Assembly (NCBI GenBank): GCA_947626685.1 | Contig: CANQTD010000021.1 | Location: forward strand, 1-32,873 | DNA: 32,873 bases | Direction: 5' to 3' | Source: an uncultured Clostridia bacterium | Lineage (GTDB): Bacteria; Bacillota; Clostridia; Christensenellales; Borkfalkiaceae | Shown here: in pieces, positions 1 to 7,342 of the stretch | Position numbering within the stretch: the first letter of the stretch is position 1 | How the letters are laid out: the number at the start of each line of letters is the position of its first letter | Made by a program: the position numbers and the translations under genes | Notes under the pieces: model-generated | The model's database searches: none | What the model was told of the DNA's origin: nothing | What the model saw: the letters and a program-made list of their open reading frames with translations, nothing else

Positions 1-84
1 GCTCTTTTGGTGCCGCTGGTATCTTCGCCTGCGGCTCGATGGCTTCGGCTTCGCCTCGCGCGGGCTATGCCCTCCCTTCGCCAT

Positions 85-113
85 CAAAAAAGCACCCATA
101 TCGGGTGCTTTTT
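85..113 (-). terminator. Rho-independent terminator of the tRNA operon
   Basis: GCACCC and GGGTGC pair around a short loop and are flanked by an A-run on one side and a T-run on the other. On the minus strand the hairpin follows the CCA end of tRNA-Leu directly and is followed by T residues, so it most likely ends the tRNA transcript. It would also work in the other direction. Confidence 0.75.
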
Positions 114-199
114 GGTGCCGCTGGTCGGGCTCGAACCGACACGAACTCGCGTTCGAGGGATTTTAAGTCCCTTGCGTCTGCCAATTCCACCACAGCGGC
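113..199 (-). tRNA. tRNA-Leu (UAA)
   Basis: A class II tRNA of 87 nt including an encoded 3' CCA. The acceptor stem GCCGCTG pairs with CAGCGGC and the discriminator base is A. The D arm contains GGTGGAATTGGCAGAC, the anticodon stem AGGGA/TCCCT frames loop CTTAAAA (anticodon TAA), there is a long variable arm, and the T arm contains GGTTCGAGCC. It is the last gene of a minus-strand tRNA cluster. Fragments of the same gene lie on both sides of it (see the pseudogene entry and findings). Confidence 0.95.
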
Positions 200-204
200 G
201 TGTT

Positions 205-374
205 ATACAATTTTATTTTGAATCCCGCAAGGCTTTGAAACCGAAGCAAGGGACTTAAAAGGATAGGGCTCCCGAAAAAAGACGAAGTATTTTTTGGGGA
301 AGAGGAGGGGCAGCGGAGCGCGCATGGCCTTTACGCTTTGCGGAAAGGTCTCAAAGCGGAGCTTGCGCCGACGA
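205..374. other. Spacer between intact and truncated tRNA-Leu
   Basis: No gene is supported here. The stretch contains a 15-base inverted copy (244-258) of the tRNA-Leu anticodon-arm region at 161-175, then AT-rich and purine-rich sequence with no coding signal. The frames that are open across it run through the tRNA genes and have no ribosome binding site. Confidence 0.5.
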
Positions 375-405
375 GCGTCTGCCAATTCCACCACAGCGGC
401 GTGTT
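375..405 (-). pseudogene. tRNA-Leu 5'-half fragment
   Basis: These 31 bases are identical to 174-204, which is the acceptor 5' strand, the D arm and 5 upstream bases of the intact tRNA-Leu(UAA), in the same orientation. The match stops abruptly after the D arm. The next 170 bases toward the intact gene contain no anticodon arm, variable arm or T arm in the right order, so this is not a functional tRNA. A 15-base inverted piece of the anticodon region lies between the two copies at 244-258. It looks like a recombination or duplication scar; it is not placed like a known tRNA intron. Confidence 0.75.
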
Positions 406-430
406 GGGGGGCTGCTTTGCTACGGGTTTG

Positions 431-465
431 TGAAAGAAAAGGGCATCGAGGTTTGCGATGCCCTT
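431..465 (-). terminator. Hairpin terminator after tRNA-Cys
   Basis: AAGGGCATCG and CGATGCCCTT form a perfect 10-bp stem around a 7-nt loop. On the minus strand it begins 5 nt after the CCA of tRNA-Cys and is followed by TTTTCTTTC. It would end transcription before the tRNA-Leu genes or attenuate it. Confidence 0.7.
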
Positions 466-469
466 CGTC

Positions 470-544
470 TGGAGGCGCCACCCGGATTTGAACCGGGGAG
501 TCAGGGTTTTGCAGACCCTTGCCTTACCACTTGGCTATGGCGCC
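470..544 (-). tRNA. tRNA-Cys (GCA)
   Basis: A 75-nt tRNA with encoded CCA. The acceptor is GGCGCC(A) with GGCGCC T CCA at the 3' end. The anticodon stem AGGGT/ACCCT frames loop CTGCAAA, giving anticodon GCA. The T arm CCCGG/CCGGG carries the loop TTCAAAT. It lies 25 nt downstream of tRNA-Gly in the same cluster. Confidence 0.95.
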
Positions 545-569
545 AAAAAAAAAGTGCGGATAGCATGTT

Positions 570-644
570 TGGAGCGGGAAACGAGATTCGAACCCGCGAC
601 ATCCACCTTGGCAAGGTGGCGCTCTACCACTGAGCTATTCCCGC
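570..644 (-). tRNA. tRNA-Gly (GCC)
   Basis: A 75-nt tRNA with encoded CCA. The acceptor GCGGGAA pairs with TTCCCGC and the discriminator is T. The D arm is GCTCAGTGGTAGAGC, the anticodon loop TTGCCAA sits on stem CCACC/GGTGG (anticodon GCC), and the T loop contains TTCGAAT. It lies 23 nt after tRNA-Val in the cluster. Confidence 0.96.
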
Positions 645-667
645 ATAATTAGCTTTCCGCGCTGTAT

Positions 668-743
668 TGGTGGAAGTTATAGGACTCGAACCTATGACCC
701 CTTGCTTGTAAGGCAAGTGCTCTCCCAGCTGAGCTAAACTTCC
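668..743 (-). tRNA. tRNA-Val (UAC)
   Basis: A 76-nt tRNA with encoded CCA. The acceptor GGAAGTT pairs with AACTTCC and the discriminator is A. The D arm is GCTCAGCTGGGAGAGC, the anticodon loop CTTACAA sits on stem CTTGC/GCAAG (anticodon TAC), and the T loop is TTCGAGT. It is the first gene of the cluster, just downstream of a good minus-strand promoter. Confidence 0.96.
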
Positions 744-754
744 GTTGCTTGATT

Positions 755-783
755 AGTGTATCACAATCGGCAAAAGATTGCAA
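755..783 (-). promoter_or_regulatory. Promoter of the tRNA operon
   Basis: On the minus strand TTGCAA and TACACT are separated by exactly 17 nt. The -10 box ends 12 nt before the first base of tRNA-Val, leaving a leader of about 5 nt, as expected for a processed tRNA transcript. Confidence 0.7.
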
Positions 784-1009
784 GCGATTTCTTCGGATAA
801 TCGGAAAATTTTTTCGGAAATTTTATTTTTTCCCGAAAGCCCGCTCTTGCCGAAGAAAAGGGACTTCCCATAATGTGGGGATAGCCCGCGTTCTCTCCTT
901 TTGGGAAGAAGCCGCTTTCTTCTCCATTTTTCGCCCGTTCTCTTGAACAAAAATACGTCCGAAAAGAAGCCCGAGACAAAAAACGGGGGTACCATGTCGG
1001 GGTCTGAGG
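784..1009. other. Non-coding gap between tRNA cluster and EF-G-like gene
   Basis: AT-rich at first, then mixed. No convincing gene, tRNA or promoter was found. The only notable element is a one-mismatch copy of the dispersed word (ACCATGTCGG at 991-1000, preceded by GGGGGT). Confidence 0.5.
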
Positions 1010-1048
1010 TTCTAAAAACGAAAGAGGGCGCGGCATAGCCGCGCCCTC
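1010..1048 (-). terminator. Terminator of the EF-G-like gene
   Basis: GAGGGCGCGGC and GCCGCGCCCTC form an 11-bp stem around a 3-nt loop. On the minus strand TTTCGTTTTTAG follows. It starts 15 nt after the stop codon of the EF-G-like gene. Confidence 0.85.
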
Positions 1049-1062
1049 TTCATAGGAGGTAT

Positions 1063-3111
1063 TTATGCTTTGAGGCTCTGCAAAACGGTGTCGGGAGCCT
1101 GTTCGTAGCGTGCAAATTCCTCGGTGAACTTGCCTCTGCCCTGCGTCATGGAGCGGAGCGAGGTCGCATAGGTGAGGATCTCGCCCTGCGGAGCTTCCGC
1201 GGTGACGACTTGCAGGCCGTCCACCGTGTCCATGCCGATGATGCGGCCGCGGCGTTTGTTGAGGTCGCCCATGATGTCGCCGACATACTGTTCGGGCACG
1301 GTGATCTTCATCGAGCAGATGGGTTCGAGAATGATGGGCTTTGCGCGCGGGATGCCGTCCTCATAGGCGAGCCTTGCCGCCGAGACGAAGGCGATCTCCT
1401 TACTGTCGACGGGGTGGGATTTGCCGTCGAACAGCGTAGCTTTCAAATTGACCATAGGATAGCCTGCGAGCACGCCCTTCTGGATCGCTTCGCGGAGGCC
1501 CTTTTCCACGGCGGGGATGAACTGCTTGGGAACGGAACCGCCGACGGTCGCGTCGACAAATTCGAACACGCCGTCCTGCGCGCCGGGCTCGAAGCGGATA
1601 TTGACCACGCCGAACTGCCCTGCGCCGCCCGACTGTTTCTTGTGCTTGCCCTCGGCCTCCGATTTGGAGAGGATGGACTCGCGGTAGGCGACGGTGGGGG
1701 TGGCGAACTCGGCGTCTGCGCCGAATTTGGATTTGAGCTTGCGCTTGACGATCTCGAGCTGGACTTCGCCCTGCCCGCATGCGAGCGTTTCGCCCGTTTC
1801 GGTATTCTTGCGGATGCGGAAGCCCTTGTCCTCCTCGGCGAGGCGGTTGAGGCCGCCGAACACCTTGTCCTCAGTGCCGCGCACGGTCACGGAGACGGCG
1901 AGCGCAAGCGCGGGTTCGGGGAACACGATGGGGTCGAACTGCACGGGGTTCGCGGCATCGCAGAGCGTGTCGCCCGTGCCCGTGTTCGTGAGTTTTGCGA
2001 CGACGCCGATGTCGCCTGCGGAGAGGGAGGAGACGGGTTCGAGCTTCTTGCCGCGCGCAATATAGAGCGAGTTGATGCGCTCGGTGGTATCCGTGTTGGG
2101 ATTGTAGACGTCGGTGCCCGTCTTGACGGTGCCGCGGCAGACGCGCAGATAGTTCATCTTGCCGACGAAGGCGTCGACGGCAGTCTTGAATACCTGGGCC
2201 GCGAAGGGCGCGTTCTCCTCGCAGCTGACGGTGACGCGCTCGTTCTTCTTGGGATCGGTCGCGGGGATGGCGGGGCGTTCCGCCGCCACGGGCATGAAGC
2301 AGACGATCTCGTCCATGAGGTTGATGACGCCCTTGTTGAGGAGCGCGCTTCCAGCGAGGGTGGGGATGATGCTCCCGCTGAGGACGCCCTTGCGGATGCC
2401 GACGAGCGTTTCTTCGGCGGTGAGGGAGCCCTCTTCGAAGTACTTGTCGAGCAGTTCCTCATCGTTCTCCGCCGCGGCTTCCTGAAGGATGGCCTGCATC
2501 TCTTCGAGCTCGCCCTGATAGGCGGCGGGGACGTCCGTTTGTTCCACACCGTTTGCGGAGAACTTGAACGCCTTGCCGCTGATGACGCTGATGTAGCCCG
2601 TCATCTTCCCGCCTTCCATGAGGGGGATCTGGATGGGCGCGATCTTGCCCTTGTACTGTTCCTGATACGCGCTCACGGTGCCGTGGTAGTCGGCGTTTTC
2701 CTTATCCATCGCGTTGATGAAGAGGAACACGGGCTTTTTGGCTTTGAGGCAGTTGTCGAGCGCCTTCTCCGCGCCGACGGTGACGGAGCCGCCCGCGCCC
2801 GCGACGACGAGCGCACCGCCCGCCGCGCACATGGCGGAGCAGAACTCGGCTTCGAAATCGAAGAAACCGGGCACGTCGATGAGATTGATTTTTGCGTCTT
2901 TCCAATTCAAATAGGCGACGGCGAGCGAGATGGAAGTCTTTCTCGCGGTCTCCTGTTCGTCGAAGTCGCAAACGGTCGTGCCGTTTTCGATCTTGCCCAT
3001 GCGCTCGATCGCGCCGGCATTGTAGAGCATGGCTTCACAGAGGGTGGTCTTTCCTTCGCCGCTGTGACCCACGACCGCGATATTGCGGATATTTTTCGCA
3101 GAAATGTCCAT
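1063..3111 (-). CDS. EF-G-like translation GTPase (paralog type)
   Basis: A 682-residue protein of elongation factor G architecture: N-terminal GTPase, beta-barrel domain II, and EF-G domains III-V. Visible GTPase motifs are the P-loop GHSGEGKTT (residues 15-23), DVPGF (79-83) and NAMD (133-136). The P-loop wording and length match the EF-G-like paralogs (FusA2 type) found beside the housekeeping EF-G in many Gram-positive genomes; their role is uncertain. Oddity: the guanine-specificity motif is usually NKxD, and here the lysine is alanine. The start was chosen at MDISAKN because AAGGGG lies about 10 nt upstream. An in-frame ATG seven codons earlier has no ribosome binding site. The gene stands alone between its own promoter and terminator. 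Confidence 0.88.
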   Translation of the reverse strand: MDISAKNIRNIAVVGHSGEGKTTLCEAMLYNAGAIERMGKIENGTTVCDFDEQETARKTSISLAVAYLNWKDAKINLIDVPGFFDFEAEFCSAMCAAGGALVVAGAGGSVTVGAEKALDNCLKAKKPVFLFINAMDKENADYHGTVSAYQEQYKGKIAPIQIPLMEGGKMTGYISVISGKAFKFSANGVEQTDVPAAYQGELEEMQAILQEAAAENDEELLDKYFEEGSLTAEETLVGIRKGVLSGSIIPTLAGSALLNKGVINLMDEIVCFMPVAAERPAIPATDPKKNERVTVSCEENAPFAAQVFKTAVDAFVGKMNYLRVCRGTVKTGTDVYNPNTDTTERINSLYIARGKKLEPVSSLSAGDIGVVAKLTNTGTGDTLCDAANPVQFDPIVFPEPALALAVSVTVRGTEDKVFGGLNRLAEEDKGFRIRKNTETGETLACGQGEVQLEIVKRKLKSKFGADAEFATPTVAYRESILSKSEAEGKHKKQSGGAGQFGVVNIRFEPGAQDGVFEFVDATVGGSVPKQFIPAVEKGLREAIQKGVLAGYPMVNLKATLFDGKSHPVDSKEIAFVSAARLAYEDGIPRAKPIILEPICSMKITVPEQYVGDIMGDLNKRRGRIIGMDTVDGLQVVTAEAPQGEILTYATSLRSMTQGRGKFTEEFARYEQAPDTVLQSLKA

Positions 3112-3164
3112 AGGTCGGTAACCCCTTTTCATAAAAATGCGGCGCCGAAAGGCCGCTTATTTCC

Positions 3165-3192
3165 ATTATACATGATTTTCCCCAAAAATCAA
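3165..3192 (-). promoter_or_regulatory. Promoter of the EF-G-like gene
   Basis: On the minus strand TTGATT and TATAAT are separated by 16 nt. The -10 box lies about 54 nt upstream of the chosen ATG at 3111. Confidence 0.7.
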
Positions 3193-3305
3193 GGGGGAAG
3201 CGAAAAAAAGTTTCAAATTTGGGAAAATATTTCCTCCGTCCGGAGAAATCGCGCCCTTTGCGGCGGGAAATGACGAAGCGGAGGCGGGAAAATGCGTTTC
3301 TGCGC

Positions 3306-3333
3306 TTGACAAAATTTTTTCATTCATTATAAT
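3306..3333 (+). promoter_or_regulatory. Strong sigma-A-type promoter of the Cys/His lipoprotein gene
   Basis: TTGACA and TATAAT, both consensus, with a 16-nt spacer. The leader that follows holds a small hairpin, CCCCGCGATCGGGG, just before the purine-rich ribosome binding site. Confidence 0.85.
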
Positions 3334-3378
3334 GGGGATAAGAGACCGCCCCGCGATCGGGGCAGGGGGAGGGAACAG

Positions 3379-5112
3379 ATGAAAAAATTGGGAGCGATCC
3401 TTCTCGGCGCGGCATTCCTCGCGGGCGCATGCTACCCGCTTGCCGCCTGCACGTTTGAAGAACACAACCACACATTCGCCGAGGGCTGGACGTGGGACAG
3501 CGAACAGCACTGGCACGCCGCGACCTGCGGGCACGACGAGAGATCGCAGACGGGGAAGCACGAATTCGGCGATGACGACGTCTGCGACGTCTGCGGCTAC
3601 GAGAGACCCACGACGCACACGCATTCCTTCGAGGAGGGCTGGACGTGGGACAGCGAACAGCATTGGCATGCGGCGACCTGCGGGCACGACGAAGAGAGAG
3701 ACGGGCTCGCGGCGCACACGTTCACGGACGGCGTATGCGGCGTGTGCGGGTACAGCATTGCGCCCGAAAACCCCTACGAACCGGGGGACGTCGTTACGGA
3801 CAAAGCGGTGCGCGCGGCCATCAATGAGAACCTTCTTGAACTGTCTGTTTCGGACATGGGTGCCTCGTTTTACGGCAACCTCGCGGGAAGCTACGACGGA
3901 AAAGAGTTTGACGAGCTGTTCGACGGCATCGCGCGGCTCGTCCGCGTCTCCGATCCTGCGGAGCAGACCGAGCCTCCCGCGTCGTGGTGGGAAGGCGACG
4001 CGGGCGTGACGTTCAAGGGCGCGGACGCCGACAGCTATCTCCTCGCCTATCTGAGAAAAGAGAACGCGTATGCGGGCCGCGGCGTATGGGAGAGCGAGCA
4101 GCACGACTATGCCGCCGCGCTCGGAACCTATCGTACGGAAGGCGGTCCCGCTCTCTATGCGGGCTCGATTTCGGAGACGACGGGCGTCTCTTCCGTTGCG
4201 ATCGCGACCGATCTTCTGCCCGTGCTCGTAAAATTCGCGAAGAACTGCTTCGTCTACACGGAGGGGGAGATCGTCAAGACGGAGGACGGCTACAGCATGA
4301 CCGTTTCGCTCTTCGACGCGGCCGACCAGATCCTCGGCGACGTGCGCAGCGCAGTCTCGTCGCTCAAAGGGGGCGTGCTCCTTCCCGTCGGCTACGCGAA
4401 CGGCGTGGGCGACCTGCTGAAACAGCCTTCGATCGACAACATGCTCCGAACGCTGCTTTCCGGCATCGGCGCCGACGAGCTTCTGACCGTTCTCGGCTAC
4501 ATCGCGTCGGAGGATACCATGTCCGCGTTGCCGAAGGCGACCTCAGACATGGGTGCCTTCGATTATCTGTGGGAATGCCTGCGCTCGCCCGAACTTGCGG
4601 TCGCGCTCGCAAACCGTCTGATCGGTTCTGACGGGCTCTCGGGCCTCGAGGATTACCTCACGGACGGGCTGTCGAGCGTGCCCCTCGAATTTGTGTGGAC
4701 GAAGCTCTTCGACAAGAGTTTTGTGCAGAGCGAGATCTTGGCGAAGCTCGATGAAGTGCGCGCCGACCTCAAGGGCACCCTGCTCCGCGCCGTTCTCGGC
4801 GGGGAAGCGGCGGGGGACGCCGATCTCGTTTTCACCGCGCTCTTCGACGAGGAATATGCCATCGTTTCCGTCGGCGTCGACGTGTCGTTCGAGGGTCTGA
4901 GCGGCGTTCTCTCCGCGCAGGACGAGAACGGAGAGACCGTCTCCAAAGCCGTCGCGCTCGACGGCGCGGTGCACGCGGAGATCGGGTTCTTCCCGAAGGA
5001 CGCCCCGCTCGCCGATCTCGAAGGGGTCAACACGCAGCCCTTCCCGCTTCCCGCACCCCCCGAGGGAACGGAGGGAACGGAGGGAGAAGAGGGCGGCGTT
5101 CCCGCCGTCTGA
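3379..5112 (+). CDS. Lipoprotein with two Cys/His-rich modules
   Basis: A 577-residue predicted lipoprotein. The signal peptide ends in lipobox LAAC, so Cys24 would be acylated and the protein anchored outside the membrane. Two near-identical modules follow (about residues 31-74 and 82-125). Each holds EGWTWDSEQHWHAATCGHDE and then a CxxCGY pair, a pattern resembling Cys/His metal-ligand repeats in surface proteins of Clostridia. The rest (130-560) has no motif I recognise and is rich in Ala, Leu and acidic residues. The C-terminus is a GTEGTEGEEGG tail. The ribosome binding site GGGAGGG lies 6 nt before the ATG. It has its own promoter and a strong terminator. Function is unknown; metal binding is a guess from the ligands. 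Confidence 0.85.
   Translation: MKKLGAILLGAAFLAGACYPLAACTFEEHNHTFAEGWTWDSEQHWHAATCGHDERSQTGKHEFGDDDVCDVCGYERPTTHTHSFEEGWTWDSEQHWHAATCGHDEERDGLAAHTFTDGVCGVCGYSIAPENPYEPGDVVTDKAVRAAINENLLELSVSDMGASFYGNLAGSYDGKEFDELFDGIARLVRVSDPAEQTEPPASWWEGDAGVTFKGADADSYLLAYLRKENAYAGRGVWESEQHDYAAALGTYRTEGGPALYAGSISETTGVSSVAIATDLLPVLVKFAKNCFVYTEGEIVKTEDGYSMTVSLFDAADQILGDVRSAVSSLKGGVLLPVGYANGVGDLLKQPSIDNMLRTLLSGIGADELLTVLGYIASEDTMSALPKATSDMGAFDYLWECLRSPELAVALANRLIGSDGLSGLEDYLTDGLSSVPLEFVWTKLFDKSFVQSEILAKLDEVRADLKGTLLRAVLGGEAAGDADLVFTALFDEEYAIVSVGVDVSFEGLSGVLSAQDENGETVSKAVALDGAVHAEIGFFPKDAPLADLEGVNTQPFPLPAPPEGTEGTEGEEGGVPAV
3481..3697 (+). repeat. Recent 153-bp-offset internal duplication
   Basis: About 60 bases starting at 3481 recur at 3634 with only three single-base differences, all synonymous, before a short indel. 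The copy is inside the lipoprotein gene and accounts for its two Cys/His modules. Such high DNA identity suggests a recent or homogenised duplication. Confidence 0.85.
4516..4525 (+). repeat. Dispersed word ACCATGTCCG, copy in lipoprotein gene
   Basis: Exact copy, read in frame as T-M-S. A one-mismatch, opposite-strand copy (CAGACATGGG) lies 28 nt downstream and another opposite-strand relative (CGGACATGGG) at 3851, so this gene holds three. Confidence 0.7.
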
Positions 5113-5133
5113 GAAAATTTTTGCCTTTTTCAA

Positions 5134-5165
5134 GCGCGCGCGGAAGAGACCGCGCGCGTCTTTCT
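5134..5165 (+). terminator. Terminator of the Cys/His lipoprotein gene
   Basis: GCGCGCGCGG pairs with CCGCGCGCGT around AAGAGA and is followed by CTTTCT, about 20 nt after the stop codon. Confidence 0.8.
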
Positions 5166-5186
5166 ATAAAAATGAAAAAATTTTTC

Positions 5187-5215
5187 TTGACGAAGGGCAA
5201 GTTTTCGTATATAAT
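5187..5215 (+). promoter_or_regulatory. Promoter of the phosphatase-like lipoprotein gene
   Basis: TTGACG and TATAAT with a 17-nt spacer, about 28 nt upstream of the ATG at 5244. Confidence 0.8.
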
Positions 5216-5243
5216 GATGACACAACATTTTGAGGAGAACGAC

Positions 5244-6443
5244 ATGAAAAAGCAGAGACCGTCAGCCATGCTCTCCGCGGCCGCGCTTGCCTTCGTCATC
5301 GCGATGTGCGGCGCGTGCGTGAACGAAAAAACTCCCGACGCTCCCGTGAAAGACCCCTCCGATGTCGGCGGGGAAGTGCCTCCCGTGCTCAGCGCGGGCT
5401 ATGAGGGCACGGTGGACGGGATCGCCTTTTCTCTCCCCGATCTCGGGGAAGAGGTCTCCCTGCACACCGAGTTGCAGACGGAATATCTGAAAAACGAGAC
5501 CGTCGCTTCCGTGCTCGACTATGCAAAGGGGACGGAGGAACTCAGCGCGCCCGCGCCCGTTCTTTTCACATGGACGGCGGAAGGGGCTTCTTCCGACATG
5601 GTGTACACCTTGCGCGTCAGCGAGACGGAGAACATGGCCGATCCGCAGACGTTTACGACGGCGGAACTCTCCCTCGGGGTGTATAACCTCAAGATCGCCA
5701 CGACGTATTGGTGGACGGTCGCGGCGGGGGACGCGGAGAGCGGCGCAGCCGTCTTTACGACGGAATCGCTCGGACCGCGCAATCTGTTCGTGGAAGGGGT
5801 CGCGAACGTGCGCGACGTCGGCGGCTGGCCCACCGAGGACGGCGGAAGGGTGAAGCAGGGGCTTCTCTACCGCACGGGCCGCCTCAACGAAAATTACAAC
5901 GGCAAGACGAGCATCGCCGAGGCGGGCGTCCGTACCATGCTCGGCACGCTCAAAGTCAAGACGGAGATCGATCTCCGCGGCGGCAAGAACGACCCGGACG
6001 AGTATGCGCCCTCCGTGAACAAGAGCGTGCTCGACGGGGTCGCCTATCACCATATCGGCATGGATTGGGAAGTCTCGGATATGCTCATCGGCAACCGCAA
6101 GGAGATCCGCTCGGTGTTCGCGCTGCTCGCGCAGGAGAGCAACTATCCCATGTTCTACCATTGCAGCATCGGCACGGACAGGACGGGCCTCATCACCTAT
6201 CTTTTGCTCGGCTATCTCGGCGTGGACGAACAGGATATCTACCGCGACTACCTCTTCTCCAATTTCGCGAATATCGGCGGCTCGCGCGACCTCGGCGGGA
6301 TCACGACCAAATACGTCGCCACCATCAAGAACAAATACGGCGGGAAGAGCACCCCGCTCAGCAAGAAGTGCAGGGCCGCCCTCCTCGATATCGGGGTCGA
6401 ACCCGCCGAGCTCGAGGCCATCTCGGAGATCTTTACGGCGTAA
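5244..6443 (+). CDS. Exported tyrosine-protein-phosphatase-like protein
   Basis: A 399-residue protein with a hydrophobic signal sequence (MKKQRPSAMLSAAALAFVIA) ending in CGAC, a weak lipobox. An N-terminal beta-rich segment (about 50-170) reads like a fibronectin- or Ig-type domain (FTWTAEGASSDMVYTLRV). The C-terminal half is a phosphatase of the Y_phosphatase3 family: NVRDVGGW, LYRTGRL, DLRGG (Asp243 region) and the active-site loop HCSIGTDRTG, with Cys307 as nucleophile and Arg313 binding phosphate. It would act outside the cytoplasmic membrane on phosphotyrosine, phosphoserine or phosphoinositide-like substrates; the substrate is not visible here. The start has GAGGAG 6 nt upstream. The reading frame extends further upstream but overlaps the promoter there. 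It appears monocistronic. Confidence 0.88.
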   Translation: MKKQRPSAMLSAAALAFVIAMCGACVNEKTPDAPVKDPSDVGGEVPPVLSAGYEGTVDGIAFSLPDLGEEVSLHTELQTEYLKNETVASVLDYAKGTEELSAPAPVLFTWTAEGASSDMVYTLRVSETENMADPQTFTTAELSLGVYNLKIATTYWWTVAAGDAESGAAVFTTESLGPRNLFVEGVANVRDVGGWPTEDGGRVKQGLLYRTGRLNENYNGKTSIAEAGVRTMLGTLKVKTEIDLRGGKNDPDEYAPSVNKSVLDGVAYHHIGMDWEVSDMLIGNRKEIRSVFALLAQESNYPMFYHCSIGTDRTGLITYLLLGYLGVDEQDIYRDYLFSNFANIGGSRDLGGITTKYVATIKNKYGGKSTPLSKKCRAALLDIGVEPAELEAISEIFTA

Positions 6444-6583
6444 AACGAAAAAATGCGCACATGGGGTCGCTTTTTCGGGCGATGAGAGCGCAGATAGGGC
6501 GCGGATAGAGTACGGAAAGGGCGCGGAGAGAACGCGGATAGGGTTGCCGCCAAAATTTTCCGCCGCAAGTTCCCGAAAAATAC

Positions 6584-6612
6584 TTGATTTTTCCGCGCGC
6601 GCGTATTATAAT
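6584..6612 (+). promoter_or_regulatory. Promoter of the coiled-coil membrane protein gene
   Basis: TTGATT and TATAAT with a 17-nt spacer containing a GC-alternating tract. The leader to the ATG at 6672 is about 50 nt. Confidence 0.75.
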
Positions 6613-6671
6613 ATTTTTAACTTTGCACCGTCATGCCGCCACCTTCGGCCGCATGGAAAGGAGAAATGCGA

Positions 6672-7256
6672 ATGAACTTCTTTTCCGATCTGCTCGCTTT
6701 CGATTTGTTCGGGGTCTCGATCGACGGAGACATCGAGACCGCGCTCTTCTGGATCGCCGTCTTTCAGGCGGTCTTTATCGTCATCGTCGTCGCGCTCCTC
6801 ATCTATCTGCTCGTGAAGCGCGCCCAAATGGGGAAGGAAAAAGACGCGCTCGCGAAGGCGTTGAAGGAACAGAAGGCCCTCACCGAGGAGCTCAAGATCG
6901 CCAACGTGCGCGAAGAGATGCTCTCCCGCGAGGCGGAGGAGGCGAAAGCCGCCTGCGCACGGGCGGAGGACCGCGCGCGCAACACGGAAAACGTGCGTAT
7001 GGCGGGCGGAACGCGCATCATCCAGCAGAGCGCGCCTGCCTATCCCTACGACCTCAAACTCAAAGAGCTCCCGAAAAATCTCTACGCGCCGAATATCTTC
7101 CCCATGAACGGGTCGTATGTCGTCGTCGCGCCGACCCCCGTTCCCCCGCCTCCCGCAGTCGCGCCCATGCCCGTGTTCCCGCCCGCAGCGATGCCCGCGG
7201 TCCCGCCCGTGTTCCCGTCCGCAACTGCGCAGTCTGCGCCGAAAGAGACGAAGTGA
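6672..7256 (+). CDS. Membrane-anchored coiled-coil protein with Pro-rich tail
   Basis: A 194-residue protein I do not recognise by family. One transmembrane helix (about residues 23-48, ALFWIAVFQAVFIVIVVALL then IYLLVKR) follows a short N-terminal segment. Next comes a charged heptad-like stretch (about 49-105, KEKDALAKALKEQKALTEEL and onward) that should form a coiled coil, then a linker and a Pro/Ala/Val-rich tail of about 45 residues. The layout suggests an envelope scaffold or tether, but this is only inferred. The start was chosen at MNFF because AAGGAG is 8 nt upstream; an ATG two codons earlier is too close to it. Own promoter, shared downstream terminator. Confidence 0.75.
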   Translation: MNFFSDLLAFDLFGVSIDGDIETALFWIAVFQAVFIVIVVALLIYLLVKRAQMGKEKDALAKALKEQKALTEELKIANVREEMLSREAEEAKAACARAEDRARNTENVRMAGGTRIIQQSAPAYPYDLKLKELPKNLYAPNIFPMNGSYVVVAPTPVPPPPAVAPMPVFPPAAMPAVPPVFPSATAQSAPKETK

Positions 7257-7272
7257 GACGGAAAAGAGGCAT

Positions 7273-7282
7273 ACCGTGTCCG
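7273..7282 (+). repeat. One-mismatch dispersed word ACCGTGTCCG, intergenic
   Basis: Lies in the 3' untranslated stretch after the coiled-coil protein gene and before the terminator, in the extended form TACCGTGTCCGAG. Its intergenic position argues that the word is not kept for protein sequence. Confidence 0.5.
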
Positions 7283-7290
7283 AGATATGC

Positions 7291-7333
7291 GTAAAAAAAT
7301 GCAGCGGCTTCCCGTTCGGGAGCCGCTGCTTTC
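7291..7333. terminator. Bidirectional terminator
   Basis: GCAGCGGCT and GCCGCTGC with an inner CCCG/CGGG extension form a long hairpin (7301-7329), with an A-run on the left and TTTCG on the right. It sits between convergent genes. On the minus strand it is followed by seven T residues, so it is strongest for the minus-strand lipoprotein gene. Confidence 0.85.
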
Positions 7334-7342
7334 GTCCTGCGG

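Noticed and set aside
205..374. Group I intron in tRNA-Leu(UAA)
   Set aside because: Known tRNA-Leu introns interrupt the anticodon loop. Here the break follows the D arm, the intact gene is contiguous, and no intron core was recognised.
1210..3273. Long + strand open frame opposite the EF-G-like gene
   Set aside because: Composition is typical of a complementary-strand artefact (long runs of Ala, Asp, Glu, Gly), with no start signal; the minus-strand frame has GTPase motifs.
6485..6545. Tandem array of GCGCGGATAG-like units
   Set aside because: The units are irregular in length and identity; probably simple-sequence similarity in an intergenic region.
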